Positions 25,852 through 33,835 of a stretch of DNA of 64,000 nt are shown one piece after another. The notes beneath the pieces were generated by a model. That model was not told where the DNA came from, did no database searches, and saw only the letters and a list, made by a program, of their open reading frames with translations. A program made the position numbers and the translations under genes. The stretch is from NCBI RefSeq assembly GCF_010499245.1, contig NZ_JAAGOW010000005.1, positions 434,001 to 498,000 on the forward strand. Reading direction: 5' to 3'. Each line of letters starts with the position of its first letter. Position 1 is the stretch's first letter. Source of the DNA: Variovorax sp. WS11 (GTDB taxonomy: Bacteria > Pseudomonadota > Gammaproteobacteria > Burkholderiales > Burkholderiaceae_C).

Positions 25852-26844
25852 TCATCGAGCGCTGGTTCGGCCCCGCGACTTCGCAGCCCCGACGCCCCCA
25901 AAGAGCGCGACCCCGAGGTCCGTCGGATCCTTCGCATCGAACGCGCTGGTCTGGAACAGCTTCGAGAAGTCGCAGACTTCCTGCGCCAGGTTCGCGATCG
26001 ATGACATCAGCGAGCTCTGGCCCCCGCTTCGGTACAGGGCCACATAGTTCACCAGCGGCAAGGCGGGCGAGGTCTTCAGGACCGCCAGCGCGCGGCGGTC
26101 GATCAGGGGCTGCAGGCAGGCGCGCGGCAGGTAGCTGACGCCGATGCCGGCCACCGTGAAGCCGATCAGCGCGAGCATGTTGTTGCTGTTGATGGTCCTG
26201 GCTTGCGCCAGCGCCAGCGGGCGCAGCCAGGGCTCGAAGAGGATGGCGGTGCCCGAGGTGCCGCCCTGCGTGAGGATCGTGGTGGCAGCCAGCTCGTCCT
26301 GGCTCACCAGCCGCGAGGTCGGCAGCAGGCCGGGCTTGCACATCCACACCAGTTGCACCGTGCCCAGATGCAGCTTCGCCAGCCGGGGCTGGGCCACCAC
26401 CTCCGGAACGATGATCAGGTCCATCTCGTCGGCCAGCAGCCTGTCGCGCAGGTTCACGCTCGCGTCGACGTCGGGTTCGACGACGATCTTCGGATAGTTC
26501 TTGCGCAGCAGCCGAACGAAGCGCGGCAGCCAGGTGATGGCCGTCAGTTCGGTGACGCCGATGCGCACGCGGCGCGAGATGACCGCGGGATTGCTCAGCT
26601 GCTCGACCGCCGCGTCGCGCTGCTCGAGCAGCCGCTTGGCCAGATGCAGCACCTCTGCGCCTCTCTCCGACAGCTTGGCGTTGCGCTGCGCGCGGTCGAA
26701 CAGCGGCGCGCCCAGCGAGGACTCCAGCTCCTGCACGCGTTTGGAGATGGCCGACTGGGTGGTGTTGAGCTTGCGCGCGGCCGCGGCGAAGCCGTTGAGC
26801 TCGGCGATCCAGTAGAGGGCTTCGAGTTGCTTATAGGTGAACAA
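25852..26844 (-). CDS. LysR-family transcriptional regulator (CysB/Cbl-like N-terminus)
   Basis: 330 residues. HTH at the extreme N-terminus (MFTYKQLEALYWIAELNGFA, then LNTTQSAISKRVQELES). Effector domain follows. About 25 residues after the normal family end are alanine, glycine and arginine rich and may be disordered. Divergent from the RraA/aminotransferase/ABC operon (26969 onwards) and upstream of the CMD-amidohydrolase operon on the same strand. An A+T-rich stretch with an inverted repeat (26882-26909) in the divergent region is the likely operator. Confidence 0.9.
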   Translation of the reverse strand: MFTYKQLEALYWIAELNGFAAAARKLNTTQSAISKRVQELESSLGAPLFDRAQRNAKLSERGAEVLHLAKRLLEQRDAAVEQLSNPAVISRRVRIGVTELTAITWLPRFVRLLRKNYPKIVVEPDVDASVNLRDRLLADEMDLIIVPEVVAQPRLAKLHLGTVQLVWMCKPGLLPTSRLVSQDELAATTILTQGGTSGTAILFEPWLRPLALAQARTINSNNMLALIGFTVAGIGVSYLPRACLQPLIDRRALAVLKTSPALPLVNYVALYRSGGQSSLMSSIANLAQEVCDFSKLFQTSAFDAKDPTDLGVALFGGVGAAKSRGRTSAR

Positions 26845-26881
26845 GGCGGTTCCGGCGCAGGATGCAGTTCAATCACTTTAG

Positions 26882-26909
26882 GCGATAGCCAGCTAGTAGT
26901 AAATATCGC
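26882..26909. promoter_or_regulatory. Candidate LysR operator in a divergent, A+T-rich region
   Basis: GCGATA (26882-26887) and TATCGC (26904-26909) are inverted around 16 bases rich in A and T, unusual for this GC-rich window. A run of seven T follows (26910-26917 region). The site lies between starts at 26844 (minus) and 26969 (plus). Symmetry is seen; function is inferred. Confidence 0.4.
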
Positions 26910-26968
26910 TTTTTTTAATCTGGTGCGCGGCCAACAATTCGTCCATCGCCACTTGTCGCTCCAACGCA

Positions 26969-27628
26969 ATGTCCAGCCTTTCCATCAACGCGGCGCCCGC
27001 CCTCCTGCCCCCGGCCCAGGTCGAGGCCTTGCGGGGCATTGCGGTCTCGCACCTCAGCGACAACCTGCATCGGCTGTCGGGCATGGGTGGCCTGCGCCGC
27101 TTCCACCGCGGCGCCAGGCTGGCGGGCACGGCCTTCACGGTGAAGGTGCGGCCCGGCGACAACCTGCTGATCTACAAGGCGCTGACGATGATGTCGCCGG
27201 GCCACGTGCTGGTGGTCGACGGCGCGGGCGACGCCACCAACGCACTGGTGGGCGAGCTCATCTTGCGCTACGCGCAGCGGCACGGCTGCGCGGGCTTCGT
27301 GGTCGACGGCGCGGTGCGCGACACCGCCGCCTTCGTCGAAGCCGACTTCCCTTGCTACGCCAGGACTTCGATCCATCGCGGGCCCTACAAGGCCGGGCCG
27401 GGCGCCATCAACGTGCCGGTCGCCATCGATGGTCAGGTGGTCGCGCCCGGCGACGCGATCGTCGGCGACGAAGACGGCCTTCTGTGCTTTCCCGCGGCCG
27501 ATGCCGCCGCGCTGATTGCGGCCGCGCATCGAAGCGCCGCCTTCGAATCCGACATCAAGGCGGAGATCGCCAATGGCCAGCGCGAGCAGAGCTGGCTGAC
27601 GCGAATGCTCCAGGCCCACGGCCTCTGA
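26969..27628 (+). CDS. RraA-family protein (4-hydroxy-4-methyl-2-oxoglutarate / CHA aldolase-like)
   Basis: 219 residues. The RraA fold is seen from SHLSDNLHRLSGMGGL, VKVRPGDNLLIYKAL, ALVGELILRYAQRHGCAGFV, VDGAVRDTAAF and GDAIVGDEDG. The R-D pair in DGAVRD and the GE motif match the metal and pyruvate-binding residues of the class II aldolases of this family (HMG/CHA aldolase, oxaloacetate decarboxylase) rather than the non-catalytic RNase E inhibitor. Context is an amino-acid uptake operon with an aminotransferase, so the product of transamination may be a 2-oxoacid cleaved or decarboxylated by this enzyme. Confidence 0.88.
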   Translation: MSSLSINAAPALLPPAQVEALRGIAVSHLSDNLHRLSGMGGLRRFHRGARLAGTAFTVKVRPGDNLLIYKALTMMSPGHVLVVDGAGDATNALVGELILRYAQRHGCAGFVVDGAVRDTAAFVEADFPCYARTSIHRGPYKAGPGAINVPVAIDGQVVAPGDAIVGDEDGLLCFPAADAAALIAAAHRSAAFESDIKAEIANGQREQSWLTRMLQAHGL

Positions 27629-27655
27629 ACACCGGAACCTGGAGACACCTTTCCC

Positions 27656-28858
27656 ATGACGATCCTCGCCGAGCGCCTGAGCAGCGTCAAAGCTTCACCC
27701 AGCATGATGGCCAAGAGCCGCGTCGACGGCCTGCGCGCCGCAGGCCGGCGCATCATCGACTTCACGATCGGCGAGCCGGACTTCCCGACGCCGCCGCACA
27801 TCGTCGCCGCCGGCGTGGAGGCCCTGCACGGCGGGCAGACGCGCTACACGGCCTCGACCGGCACGCCCGCCCTGCGCCAAGCCATCGCCGACAAGCTCGC
27901 ACGGGAAAACCAGCTCGCCTTCACGCCGGAACTGGTGGTGGTCGGCTGTGGCGCCAAGCAGATCATCCACGAGGCGCTCGCCGCTTCGCTCAACGCCGGC
28001 GACGAGGTCATCGTCCCCGCCCCCTACTGGGTCTCGTACCCCGACATGGTCGCAATCCAGGGCGGCGTGCCGGTCGTCGTGCCTTGCGGCAAGGCGAGCG
28101 GATTCAAGCTGACGGCCCCGGCCCTGGAAGCGGCCATCACGCCGAGGACACGCTGGGTGATCCTGAACTCGCCCAACAACCCGAGCGGTGCGGTCTACAC
28201 CGAAGCGGAGCTGGGCGCCCTGGCCGAAGTCCTGTCGCGGCATCCGTCGGTCTGGCTGCTGACCGACGAGATCTACGAGCATTTCGTCTACGGCGCTGCC
28301 GTGCACCGCTCGATGCTGCAGGTCGCGCCGGCGCTCGCGGAGCGCACGCTGATCGTCAACGGCATGTCGAAGAGCTACGCGATGACCGGATGGCGAATCG
28401 GATTCGGCGCCGGACCGCTGCCGCTCATGCGGGCCATCGCCCTGCTGCTGTCGCAGAGCACCTCATGCGCGGCGGCGATGAGCCAGGCGGCCGCCGTGAC
28501 CGCGTTGAACGGGCCGCAGCAGTGCGTGGCCGCGGCGGTAGCCGATTTTTCTGCGCGGCGCGACCGGATGGTCGAGCTGCTGAACGCCGTCCCGGGCATC
28601 GACTGCAGCGAGCCCGACGGCGCCTTCTACGTGTTCCCCGACGTGAGCGGTCTCCTGGGCAGGCAGCGGGCCGATGGCCGGGTGCTCGGCAACGATCTGG
28701 ACGTGATGCTCTTCCTGCTCGAGGAGGCCGGTGTCGCGACGATCGACGGCGCCTCCTACGGCATGCCCGGCTTCCTGCGCATTTCCTTTGCCACCTCGAT
28801 CGACCAGATCGAACAGGGCTGCCGGAACATTCGAGAGGCCTGCGCCTCCTTGCGCTGA
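27656..28858 (+). CDS. PLP-dependent class I/II aminotransferase (aspartate aminotransferase-like)
   Basis: 400 residues, fold type I. Family marks: IIDFTIGEPDFPTPPHIVAA, TRYTASTGTPALRQAIADKL, SPNNPSGAVYT (substrate-loop asparagine), LTDEIYEHFVY and the PLP lysine in VNGMSKSYAMTGWRIGF. C-terminal LRISFATS supplies the substrate-binding arginine. It transaminates the amino acid imported by the ABC transporter encoded immediately downstream, giving a 2-oxoacid that the RraA-like enzyme upstream could process. The 27-base gaps on both sides indicate one operon. The substrate cannot be decided between aspartate, aromatic and other amino acids. Confidence 0.92.
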   Translation: MTILAERLSSVKASPSMMAKSRVDGLRAAGRRIIDFTIGEPDFPTPPHIVAAGVEALHGGQTRYTASTGTPALRQAIADKLARENQLAFTPELVVVGCGAKQIIHEALAASLNAGDEVIVPAPYWVSYPDMVAIQGGVPVVVPCGKASGFKLTAPALEAAITPRTRWVILNSPNNPSGAVYTEAELGALAEVLSRHPSVWLLTDEIYEHFVYGAAVHRSMLQVAPALAERTLIVNGMSKSYAMTGWRIGFGAGPLPLMRAIALLLSQSTSCAAAMSQAAAVTALNGPQQCVAAAVADFSARRDRMVELLNAVPGIDCSEPDGAFYVFPDVSGLLGRQRADGRVLGNDLDVMLFLLEEAGVATIDGASYGMPGFLRISFATSIDQIEQGCRNIREACASLR

Positions 28859-28884
28859 TTCATCCAATCACGGAGTACGACCCC

Positions 28885-29724
28885 ATGCCACAGCAGCACT
28901 TCTTCCCCAAGCGTTTCGTCGCCCTCGCGGTGGGACTTCTGGCCTTCACCGGCATCGCCTCGGCCGACCAGTTCGCCACCATCAAGCAGCGCGGCAGCCT
29001 GGTCTGCGCGACCTTGGGCACGGCCGAGCCCTTCAGCTTCTCGGACCGGGCGACGCGCGAGATCCGCGGCTACGACGTCGACTTCTGCAAGGCCGTGGCG
29101 GACAGCCTGGGCGTCAAACTCGAGCTCAAGCTGGTGGCGGTCGAGGCACGCATTCCCGAGCTGAGCCAGGGCCGCGTGGACATCGTCGCAGCCAACCTCG
29201 GCTACTCGCCCCAGCGGGCCGAGCAGATCGACTTCAGCCACCAGTACTTCGTGAGCCAGCAGAAGATCATGGTGCGCACCGGCGACGGCATTCGCGCCTT
29301 CAGCGGCCTGAACGGCAAGCGAATCAGTGCGCCCAAGGGGTCGTCTTCCGAGCAGGCCGTCAAGGCGAAGGTGCCGGGCGCCGAGCTGCTGACCTTCCAG
29401 GATCCGCCGAGCGCCTTCGTCGCCCTGCTGCAAGGCAAGGTGGACGGCTTCGCCCTGTCCGAGCTCGCATCGACGCGCTTCATGCGCCAGGCGGCGGGCA
29501 AGACCGAACTCATGCTCCTGCCGGAATCGATGATGGCCGAGCCCTGGGGCCTGGGCGTCCGCAAGGGCGAGCCGGCCCTGCTCAAGCATGTGAACGACAC
29601 GCTCGCGGGCATGGAGCGTTCGGGCGAGGCCGCGAAGATCTTCGACAAGTGGCTGGGGCCGGCGACCCTGTACAAGTCGAGCCGCGACTTCTCGATCGGC
29701 CCGATCGCCACGGCTGCCCGCTGA
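28885..29724 (+). CDS. Amino-acid ABC transporter substrate-binding protein (family 3)
   Basis: 279 residues. Signal peptide FFPKRFVALAVGLLAFTGIA ends at SAD. The mature protein has IKQRGSLVCATLGTAEPFSF, GYDVDFCKAVADSLGV, VDIVAANLGYSPQRAEQIDF and FDKWLGPATLYKSSRDFSIG, classical family-3 receptor features. First of a complete receptor, permease, permease, ATPase set (28885-31893). The pocket residues do not match the lysine/arginine/ornithine group clearly, so a polar or acidic amino acid is as likely. The spacing of eight bases to the permease start supports co-expression. Confidence 0.93.
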   Translation: MPQQHFFPKRFVALAVGLLAFTGIASADQFATIKQRGSLVCATLGTAEPFSFSDRATREIRGYDVDFCKAVADSLGVKLELKLVAVEARIPELSQGRVDIVAANLGYSPQRAEQIDFSHQYFVSQQKIMVRTGDGIRAFSGLNGKRISAPKGSSSEQAVKAKVPGAELLTFQDPPSAFVALLQGKVDGFALSELASTRFMRQAAGKTELMLLPESMMAEPWGLGVRKGEPALLKHVNDTLAGMERSGEAAKIFDKWLGPATLYKSSRDFSIGPIATAAR

Positions 29725-29732
29725 GCGCCGTC

Positions 29733-30431
29733 ATGACCGGCCAGCTCCTGTCCCTCGATCTGCTGGCCGGCGATCATGGCTCACTGCTGTGGCGCGGACT
29801 GCTGATCACGCTGCTGCTGACGCTGATCTCCTGGTCGATCGCGTTCGCGGTCGGGGCAGTTCTCGCGTCCGTGCGCGCCTTGCCATCGCGCGTGTGCGAC
29901 CGCCTGGTGGCGCTGTACGTGGCCTACCACCGCAACGTGCCGCTGCTGGTGCAAGTGCTGTTCTGGTACTTCGGCGTGACCGCCGTGCTGCCGGCGGCGG
30001 TGCAGCAGTGGCTCAACGGGCACGGCGGCGGCCTCGTGCCCGGCGCTGTTGCCCTCGGCCTCTGCCTGGGCGCGTATGTCTCGGAGGACCTGCGAAGCGG
30101 CATCCGCACCGTGGCACACGGACAGATCGAGGCGGCCCGTGCCATCGGCCTGAACTTCGTGCAGACGATGCATTGCATCGTGCTGCCGCAGGCGCTGCGC
30201 GCCGCGCTGCCGGCGCTGGTGAACGACACCCTGCTGCTGTTCAAGAACACCAGCCTGCTGATGGCCATCGGCGTGGCCGAACTCACCTATGCCACGCGGC
30301 AGATCGAGGGGCAGACCTTCCGCAGCTTCGAGATCTTCGCTGTCTCGACGCTCATCTACCTGGGCGTGTCCTTCGTGATCATGGCGACCGGCCACCTGCT
30401 CGAACAGCGATTTCAAACGGCGAGGCGCTGA
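29733..30431 (+). CDS. Amino-acid ABC transporter permease, first subunit
   Basis: 232 residues with about five hydrophobic helices, the first at residues 16-40 (LWRGLLITLLLTLISWSIAF). EAA loop: [20 protein letters not shown] followed by VLPQALRAALP; conserved NDTLLLFKNTSLLMAIGVAEL follows. It pairs with the second permease two bases downstream to form the heterodimeric channel typical of polar amino-acid importers (GltJK, HisMQ). The ATG at 29733 lies inside a short spacer after the receptor stop and gives a natural N-terminus. Confidence 0.92.
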   Translation: MTGQLLSLDLLAGDHGSLLWRGLLITLLLTLISWSIAFAVGAVLASVRALPSRVCDRLVALYVAYHRNVPLLVQVLFWYFGVTAVLPAAVQQWLNGHGGGLVPGAVALGLCLGAYVSEDLRSGIRTVAHGQIEAARAIGLNFVQTMHCIVLPQALRAALPALVNDTLLLFKNTSLLMAIGVAELTYATRQIEGQTFRSFEIFAVSTLIYLGVSFVIMATGHLLEQRFQTARR

Positions 30432-30433
30432 AC

Positions 30434-31171
30434 ATGCTCGACATCGTGCGTGAATACTGGCTGCTGTTCCTGGTCGGCAACTACCCGAACGGACCGCTCG
30501 GCGGACTGGCGCTGACCCTGATCCTCTCGGTGCTGGGCATCTGCCTTGCATTTCCGTTGAGCGTCGTGCTGGCGCTGATGCGCACCAGCCCCTGGGCCCT
30601 GCTGCGGGCACCGGCCCTGGCCTTGATCTACGTGGTGCGCGGACTCCCGCTCATCATGTTCATCTTCTGGACCTACTTCGCCATCCCGGCGCTGCTGGGG
30701 CACACGGTGTCGGGCTTCGTGACCATGCTGTGCGCACTGGTCATCTACGAGAGCGCCTATCTGGCCGAGGTGATCCGCGCCGGCATCGAGGCACTGCCCA
30801 AGGGCCAGGTCGAAGCGGCCCGCGCCATCGGGCTCAGCCACATGCAGACCCAGCGCCTCATCGTGCTGCCGCAGGCGCTCTACAACATGCTGCCCAGCAT
30901 GCTGAGCCAGTTCATCTCGACCATCAAGGAGACCTCGCTCGGCTACGTGATCAGCGTGCAGGAGCTCACCTTCGCGGCCGGCCAGGTCAACAACATGCTG
31001 CTGACGCAGCCCTTCGAGGTCTACGCGCTGCTCGCCCTCACCTACTTCGCGCTCTGCTTCGCGCTGACCTCGGTGGTGCGCTGGATCGAGCGGCGTATCC
31101 AGCGCGGGCGCAGGTCCATGCCGGCGGCCGCGGCCTCCCCGGCTGCATCGGCAGAAGGAGCCATCGCATGA
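30434..31171 (+). CDS. Amino-acid ABC transporter permease, second subunit
   Basis: 245 residues. N-terminal membrane helix [23 protein letters not shown] loop [20 protein letters not shown] followed by [34 protein letters not shown] is the usual segment after the loop. The last ~25 residues ([16 protein letters not shown]...) are an alanine-rich cytoplasmic tail. Only two bases separate it from the first permease, and its stop overlaps the ATPase start as ATGA, so subunit synthesis is coupled. Confidence 0.92.
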   Translation: MLDIVREYWLLFLVGNYPNGPLGGLALTLILSVLGICLAFPLSVVLALMRTSPWALLRAPALALIYVVRGLPLIMFIFWTYFAIPALLGHTVSGFVTMLCALVIYESAYLAEVIRAGIEALPKGQVEAARAIGLSHMQTQRLIVLPQALYNMLPSMLSQFISTIKETSLGYVISVQELTFAAGQVNNMLLTQPFEVYALLALTYFALCFALTSVVRWIERRIQRGRRSMPAAAASPAASAEGAIA

Positions 31172-31893
31172 TCAGCTTCAGCAGGGTGGGCAAGTGGTAC
31201 GGCGACTACCAGGCCCTGGCCAACATCAACGCCGAAGTCGCCAGAGGCGAGGTCGTCGTGGTCTGCGGGCCTTCGGGCTCGGGCAAGTCCACGCTGATCC
31301 GGACCGTGAACCGCCTCGAAGAGATCCAGCAGGGCACGATCAGGGTCGAGGGGGTCGACACCCACGAGCGGGGCGGCAACATCAATCGGATACGCAGCCG
31401 CATCGGCTTCGTCTTCCAGCAGTTCAACCTCTTTCCGCACCTGAACGCGCTGCAGAACGTCTCGCTCGGGCCGGTCAAGGTCGCCGGTGCGTCGCGGGCC
31501 AGTGCCGAAGCGCGTGCGCGCGAGCTGCTGGCCAAGGTCGGGCTCGGGCACAAGTGCGACGCCTTCCCGTTGCAGTTGTCGGGTGGCCAGCAGCAGCGCG
31601 TGGCGATCGCGCGGGCACTGGCGATGAACCCGCCGGTGATGCTCTTCGACGAACCGACGAGCGCGCTCGACCCCGAGATGGTGGGCGAGGTACTGGCGGT
31701 CATGAAATCGTTGGCGAGAGACGGCATGACCATGGTCTGCGTCACGCACGAGATGGGCTTCGCGCGCGAAGTCGCCGACCGGGTCTGGTTCATGGACGCG
31801 GGGCGCATCGTCGAAGAGGCCACCCCGGACGAATTCTTCGAGCGGCCTTCGTCGGAGCGCGCGCAGAAATTTCTTGCCGAGATTCGGCATTGA
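31168..31893 (+). CDS. Amino-acid ABC transporter ATP-binding protein
   Basis: 241-residue cytoplasmic ATPase of the GlnQ/HisP group. Walker [10 protein letters not shown] (about residues 32-40), Q-loop [11 protein letters not shown], signature LSGGQQQR, Walker [14 protein letters not shown] and switch histidine VTHEMGF are all intact. Start ATG overlaps the permease stop (ATGA) behind AGAAGGAG. It ends the LysR-regulated uptake and aminotransferase operon. A small hairpin at 31985-32007 may terminate it. Confidence 0.95.
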   Translation: MISFSRVGKWYGDYQALANINAEVARGEVVVVCGPSGSGKSTLIRTVNRLEEIQQGTIRVEGVDTHERGGNINRIRSRIGFVFQQFNLFPHLNALQNVSLGPVKVAGASRASAEARARELLAKVGLGHKCDAFPLQLSGGQQQRVAIARALAMNPPVMLFDEPTSALDPEMVGEVLAVMKSLARDGMTMVCVTHEMGFAREVADRVWFMDAGRIVEEATPDEFFERPSSERAQKFLAEIRH

Positions 31894-31984
31894 GCGATGA
31901 ATTGCTCCGACCGCGCCCGGCCCGCGAAGTCCGTTGCCGTCAGATCGGCTCTCGAGCCGCCGCTGGTGCATGGCGATTTTCTGG

Positions 31985-32007
31985 ACCCGGCGTGCAAGCC
32001 GGCGGGT
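31985..32007. terminator. Weak hairpin between convergent genes
   Basis: CCGGC (31987-31991) pairs with GCCGG (31998-32002), and ACCCG with CGGGT offers an alternative, longer pairing. It lies between the ATPase (plus) and vapC (minus) genes. No T tract follows on either strand, so termination is a guess. The rest of 31894-32021 shows nothing recognisable. Confidence 0.25.
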
Positions 32008-32021
32008 AGCCGACCAAGTCG

Positions 32022-32426
32022 TCAAGTCCAGTTCTCGATCTGCAGATCGTCGACACGACAGAACTCACGTTCGTTGTTGGTGACCAGCACCCAGCCTTCG
32101 GCACGAGCATGAGCAGCGATCCAGAGGTCGTTGTTGCCGATAGGCAGACCTCTGCGCTCGAGGGTGCTGCGGATCTGGCCGTAGTGCTGGCCCACTGCAT
32201 CTGTGAGCGGTACGACCTGAATGACATTCTGCAGTTGCTGCAGTGCAGCCAAGGCCTTTGAGCGAGCTTGGCTCTTTTCAGCGCCATGTTGCAATTCACC
32301 CAGCGTGATGACCGACATGGCGAGAACGTCAGCACTCAGTTGTTCAAAGCGCGCGCGAACAGAGGCCGGATTGTGCTTGGCGATGTAGATGCAGATATTG
32401 GTGTCAAGAAGGTAGCGAATGGCCAT
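32022..32426 (-). CDS. vapC: VapC-type PIN-domain ribonuclease toxin
   Basis: 134 residues. PIN-domain acidic residues are in place: D8 (LLDTN), E44 (TLGELQHG) and D100 (GNNDLWIAAHA), with TNNEREF near residue 116 completing the metal site. LLDTNICIYIAKHNP is typical of the VapC subgroup that cleaves initiator tRNA. The ATG directly follows the vapB stop (TGAATG, no gap), so toxin translation depends on vapB. No truncation is seen, so the module looks functional. Confidence 0.93.
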   Translation of the reverse strand: MAIRYLLDTNICIYIAKHNPASVRARFEQLSADVLAMSVITLGELQHGAEKSQARSKALAALQQLQNVIQVVPLTDAVGQHYGQIRSTLERRGLPIGNNDLWIAAHARAEGWVLVTNNEREFCRVDDLQIENWT

Positions 32427-32657
32427 TCAGAACGGCTCCCGCTCTTGGGGGGGACTTTCGTTCCGACCCTCATCCATGAAGTCGGCGGGCATGCTGATGA
32501 GTGCGTCAAAAATGGCGACCGCGCTGACAGGCCGCTCTCGCAGCACGATGTCGTTGCCTTGGCGAAAAATCTCCACCTGCTCGGCTGTGAGTCGAAACTC
32601 CTTCGGAAGGCGCACAGCTTGGCTGTTGCCGGACTGGAAGACACGGGCATAAGTCAT
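32427..32657 (-). CDS. vapB: VapB-type antitoxin (AbrB/SpoVT fold)
   Basis: 76 residues. N-terminal swapped-hairpin DNA-binding domain ARVFQSGNSQAVRLPKEFRL (residues 4-23); the C-terminal part (about 45-76) is acidic and proline rich and would wrap the VapC active site. AGGAGG lies seven to eight bases before the ATG. Tandem palindromes 20-40 bases upstream (32677-32697) are its probable operator, giving autoregulation by the VapBC complex. Confidence 0.92.
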   Translation of the reverse strand: MTYARVFQSGNSQAVRLPKEFRLTAEQVEIFRQGNDIVLRERPVSAVAIFDALISMPADFMDEGRNESPPQEREPF

Positions 32658-32676
32658 AGGGAAAGCCTCCTTCTAT

Positions 32677-32697
32677 GTATATACAAAAAGTATATAC
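32677..32697. promoter_or_regulatory. VapBC operator: two GTATATAC palindromes
   Basis: Two copies of the self-complementary octamer GTATATAC (32677-32684 and 32690-32697) separated by AAAAA, so the whole is a near-symmetrical 21-bp element with half-sites 13 bases apart. It overlaps the expected vapBC promoter. AbrB-fold VapB antitoxins bind such A+T-rich inverted repeats. Confidence 0.75.
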
Positions 32698-32816
32698 CTG
32701 GACCGCACCGCTGGTCAACGCGAGACGCCGCAGCGTCGCCATGTCGCGCTGTAGCATCCCGTCGCAGCTTGGCTATCCCCTGCTACCGAGCGCCCAAAGC
32801 CCCCTTCGCGTACACG

Positions 32817-33695
32817 ATGCCCGCCACCGATTTCCCCGTCTTCGACAGCTCCGACTTCAGCGGCGAAGCTGGCGCGTTCTACTTCGACCTCGTACGTCTC
32901 GAGAACCGTCCGGACATCCCGCGCGGCTTTCCGCACCGCCACAACTACTATCACCTGCTGTGGATGAGCGAGGCGGCCGGCACGCATCTGCTCGACTTCG
33001 AGACCTTCGCGGCGCGCGCCAACGCGGTGTTCTTCGTCTCGCCCGGCCAGCTGCACGCCTGGGCCTCGACCGTGCCGCCGAAGGGCTTCGTCATCAACTT
33101 CAGCACCGAGTTCTTCGTGCAGATGTTCCCGCGCGCCGACGACATCGCGCAGTACCCGTTCTTCCACATTGCCTCGGACGCGCCCGTGCTCTACCTCGAC
33201 CAGGCCCAGCACGACGCGCTGCTGCCGCTCTTGCACGAGATGGAAAGGGAAATGCTCGGAGGGGCCGAGGGGCGCCTGGACATCGTGCGCTCCTACCTGC
33301 TGGTGCTGCTCACGCGGCTGCGTCGGCTCTATCCGGCGCGCAGCGCCGACGGCGCTTCTCCGCAAAGCTACGCGCTGACCCGGCGCTTCAAGCTCCTGAT
33401 CGACCAGCACTATCTCGACTTCGGTCCGCTGCGCGACTATGCGCAGCGGCTGCATGTCACGGAGCGCCAGCTCAACGATGCCGTCAAGCGCACGCTCGGC
33501 AAGACCGCCGGCGAACTGGTGCACGAGCGCCTCGTGCTCGAGGCCAAGCGGCTGCTGTGCAACACCGACAAGGGCGTCGCCGAAATCGCGTTCCATCTTC
33601 GCTTCGAGGACCATGCCTACTTCAGCCGCTTCTTCAAGAAGCGCACGCAGCTGACGCCCGGCGAGTTCAAGAAGCGCTACGGCACGCCCCGCTAG
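32817..33695 (+). CDS. AraC/XylS-family transcriptional regulator
   Basis: 292 residues. N-terminal cupin-like effector domain with the metal or ligand-site pattern HRHNYYHLLWM and VFFVSPGQLHAW; C-terminal double HTH, second helix pair in GVAEIAFHLRFEDHAYFSRF followed by FKKRTQLTPGEFKKRYG. The 159-base interval to vapB holds no other gene. It reads toward the ThDP-enzyme/Bug/NIPSNAP genes that start 140 bases downstream and is their likely activator. The start at 32817 gives MPATDFPVFD; no strong ribosome-binding site is visible. Confidence 0.9.
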   Translation: MPATDFPVFDSSDFSGEAGAFYFDLVRLENRPDIPRGFPHRHNYYHLLWMSEAAGTHLLDFETFAARANAVFFVSPGQLHAWASTVPPKGFVINFSTEFFVQMFPRADDIAQYPFFHIASDAPVLYLDQAQHDALLPLLHEMEREMLGGAEGRLDIVRSYLLVLLTRLRRLYPARSADGASPQSYALTRRFKLLIDQHYLDFGPLRDYAQRLHVTERQLNDAVKRTLGKTAGELVHERLVLEAKRLLCNTDKGVAEIAFHLRFEDHAYFSRFFKKRTQLTPGEFKKRYGTPR

Positions 33696-33701
33696 CCGGC
33701 T

Positions 33702-33713
33702 GGGGCAAGCCCC
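33702..33713 (+). terminator. Small GC-rich hairpin after the AraC gene
   Basis: GGGGC and GCCCC flank an AA loop, six bases after the AraC stop codon at 33695. There is no T tract. It may be a weak terminator or a pause site. The remainder of 33714-33835 should contain the promoter of the ThDP gene, but no convincing hexamers were found. Confidence 0.25.
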
Positions 33714-33835
33714 GGGCTCGGGCCGCCGAAAAGTACAAGACGGACTCGCAATCGTCCTAACGCCCCAGGCTATCGGCCCCCTAAAGTTCATCCCTCCTCA
33801 ACTCCGCGGCCGCGATGGCGGTCCGATGGCTGGCG

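Noticed and set aside
26203-29724. An uninterrupted frame of 1173 codons on the plus strand
   Set aside because: It runs antisense to the LysR gene and out of frame across the RraA and aminotransferase genes; only its last part, in frame, is the amino-acid receptor. The long openness is a GC-rich codon-bias artefact.
33815-33835. Longer start for the ThDP enzyme
   Set aside because: The added residues are unlike the family N-terminus, and the ATG at 33836 gives the usual start; kept only as a possibility.
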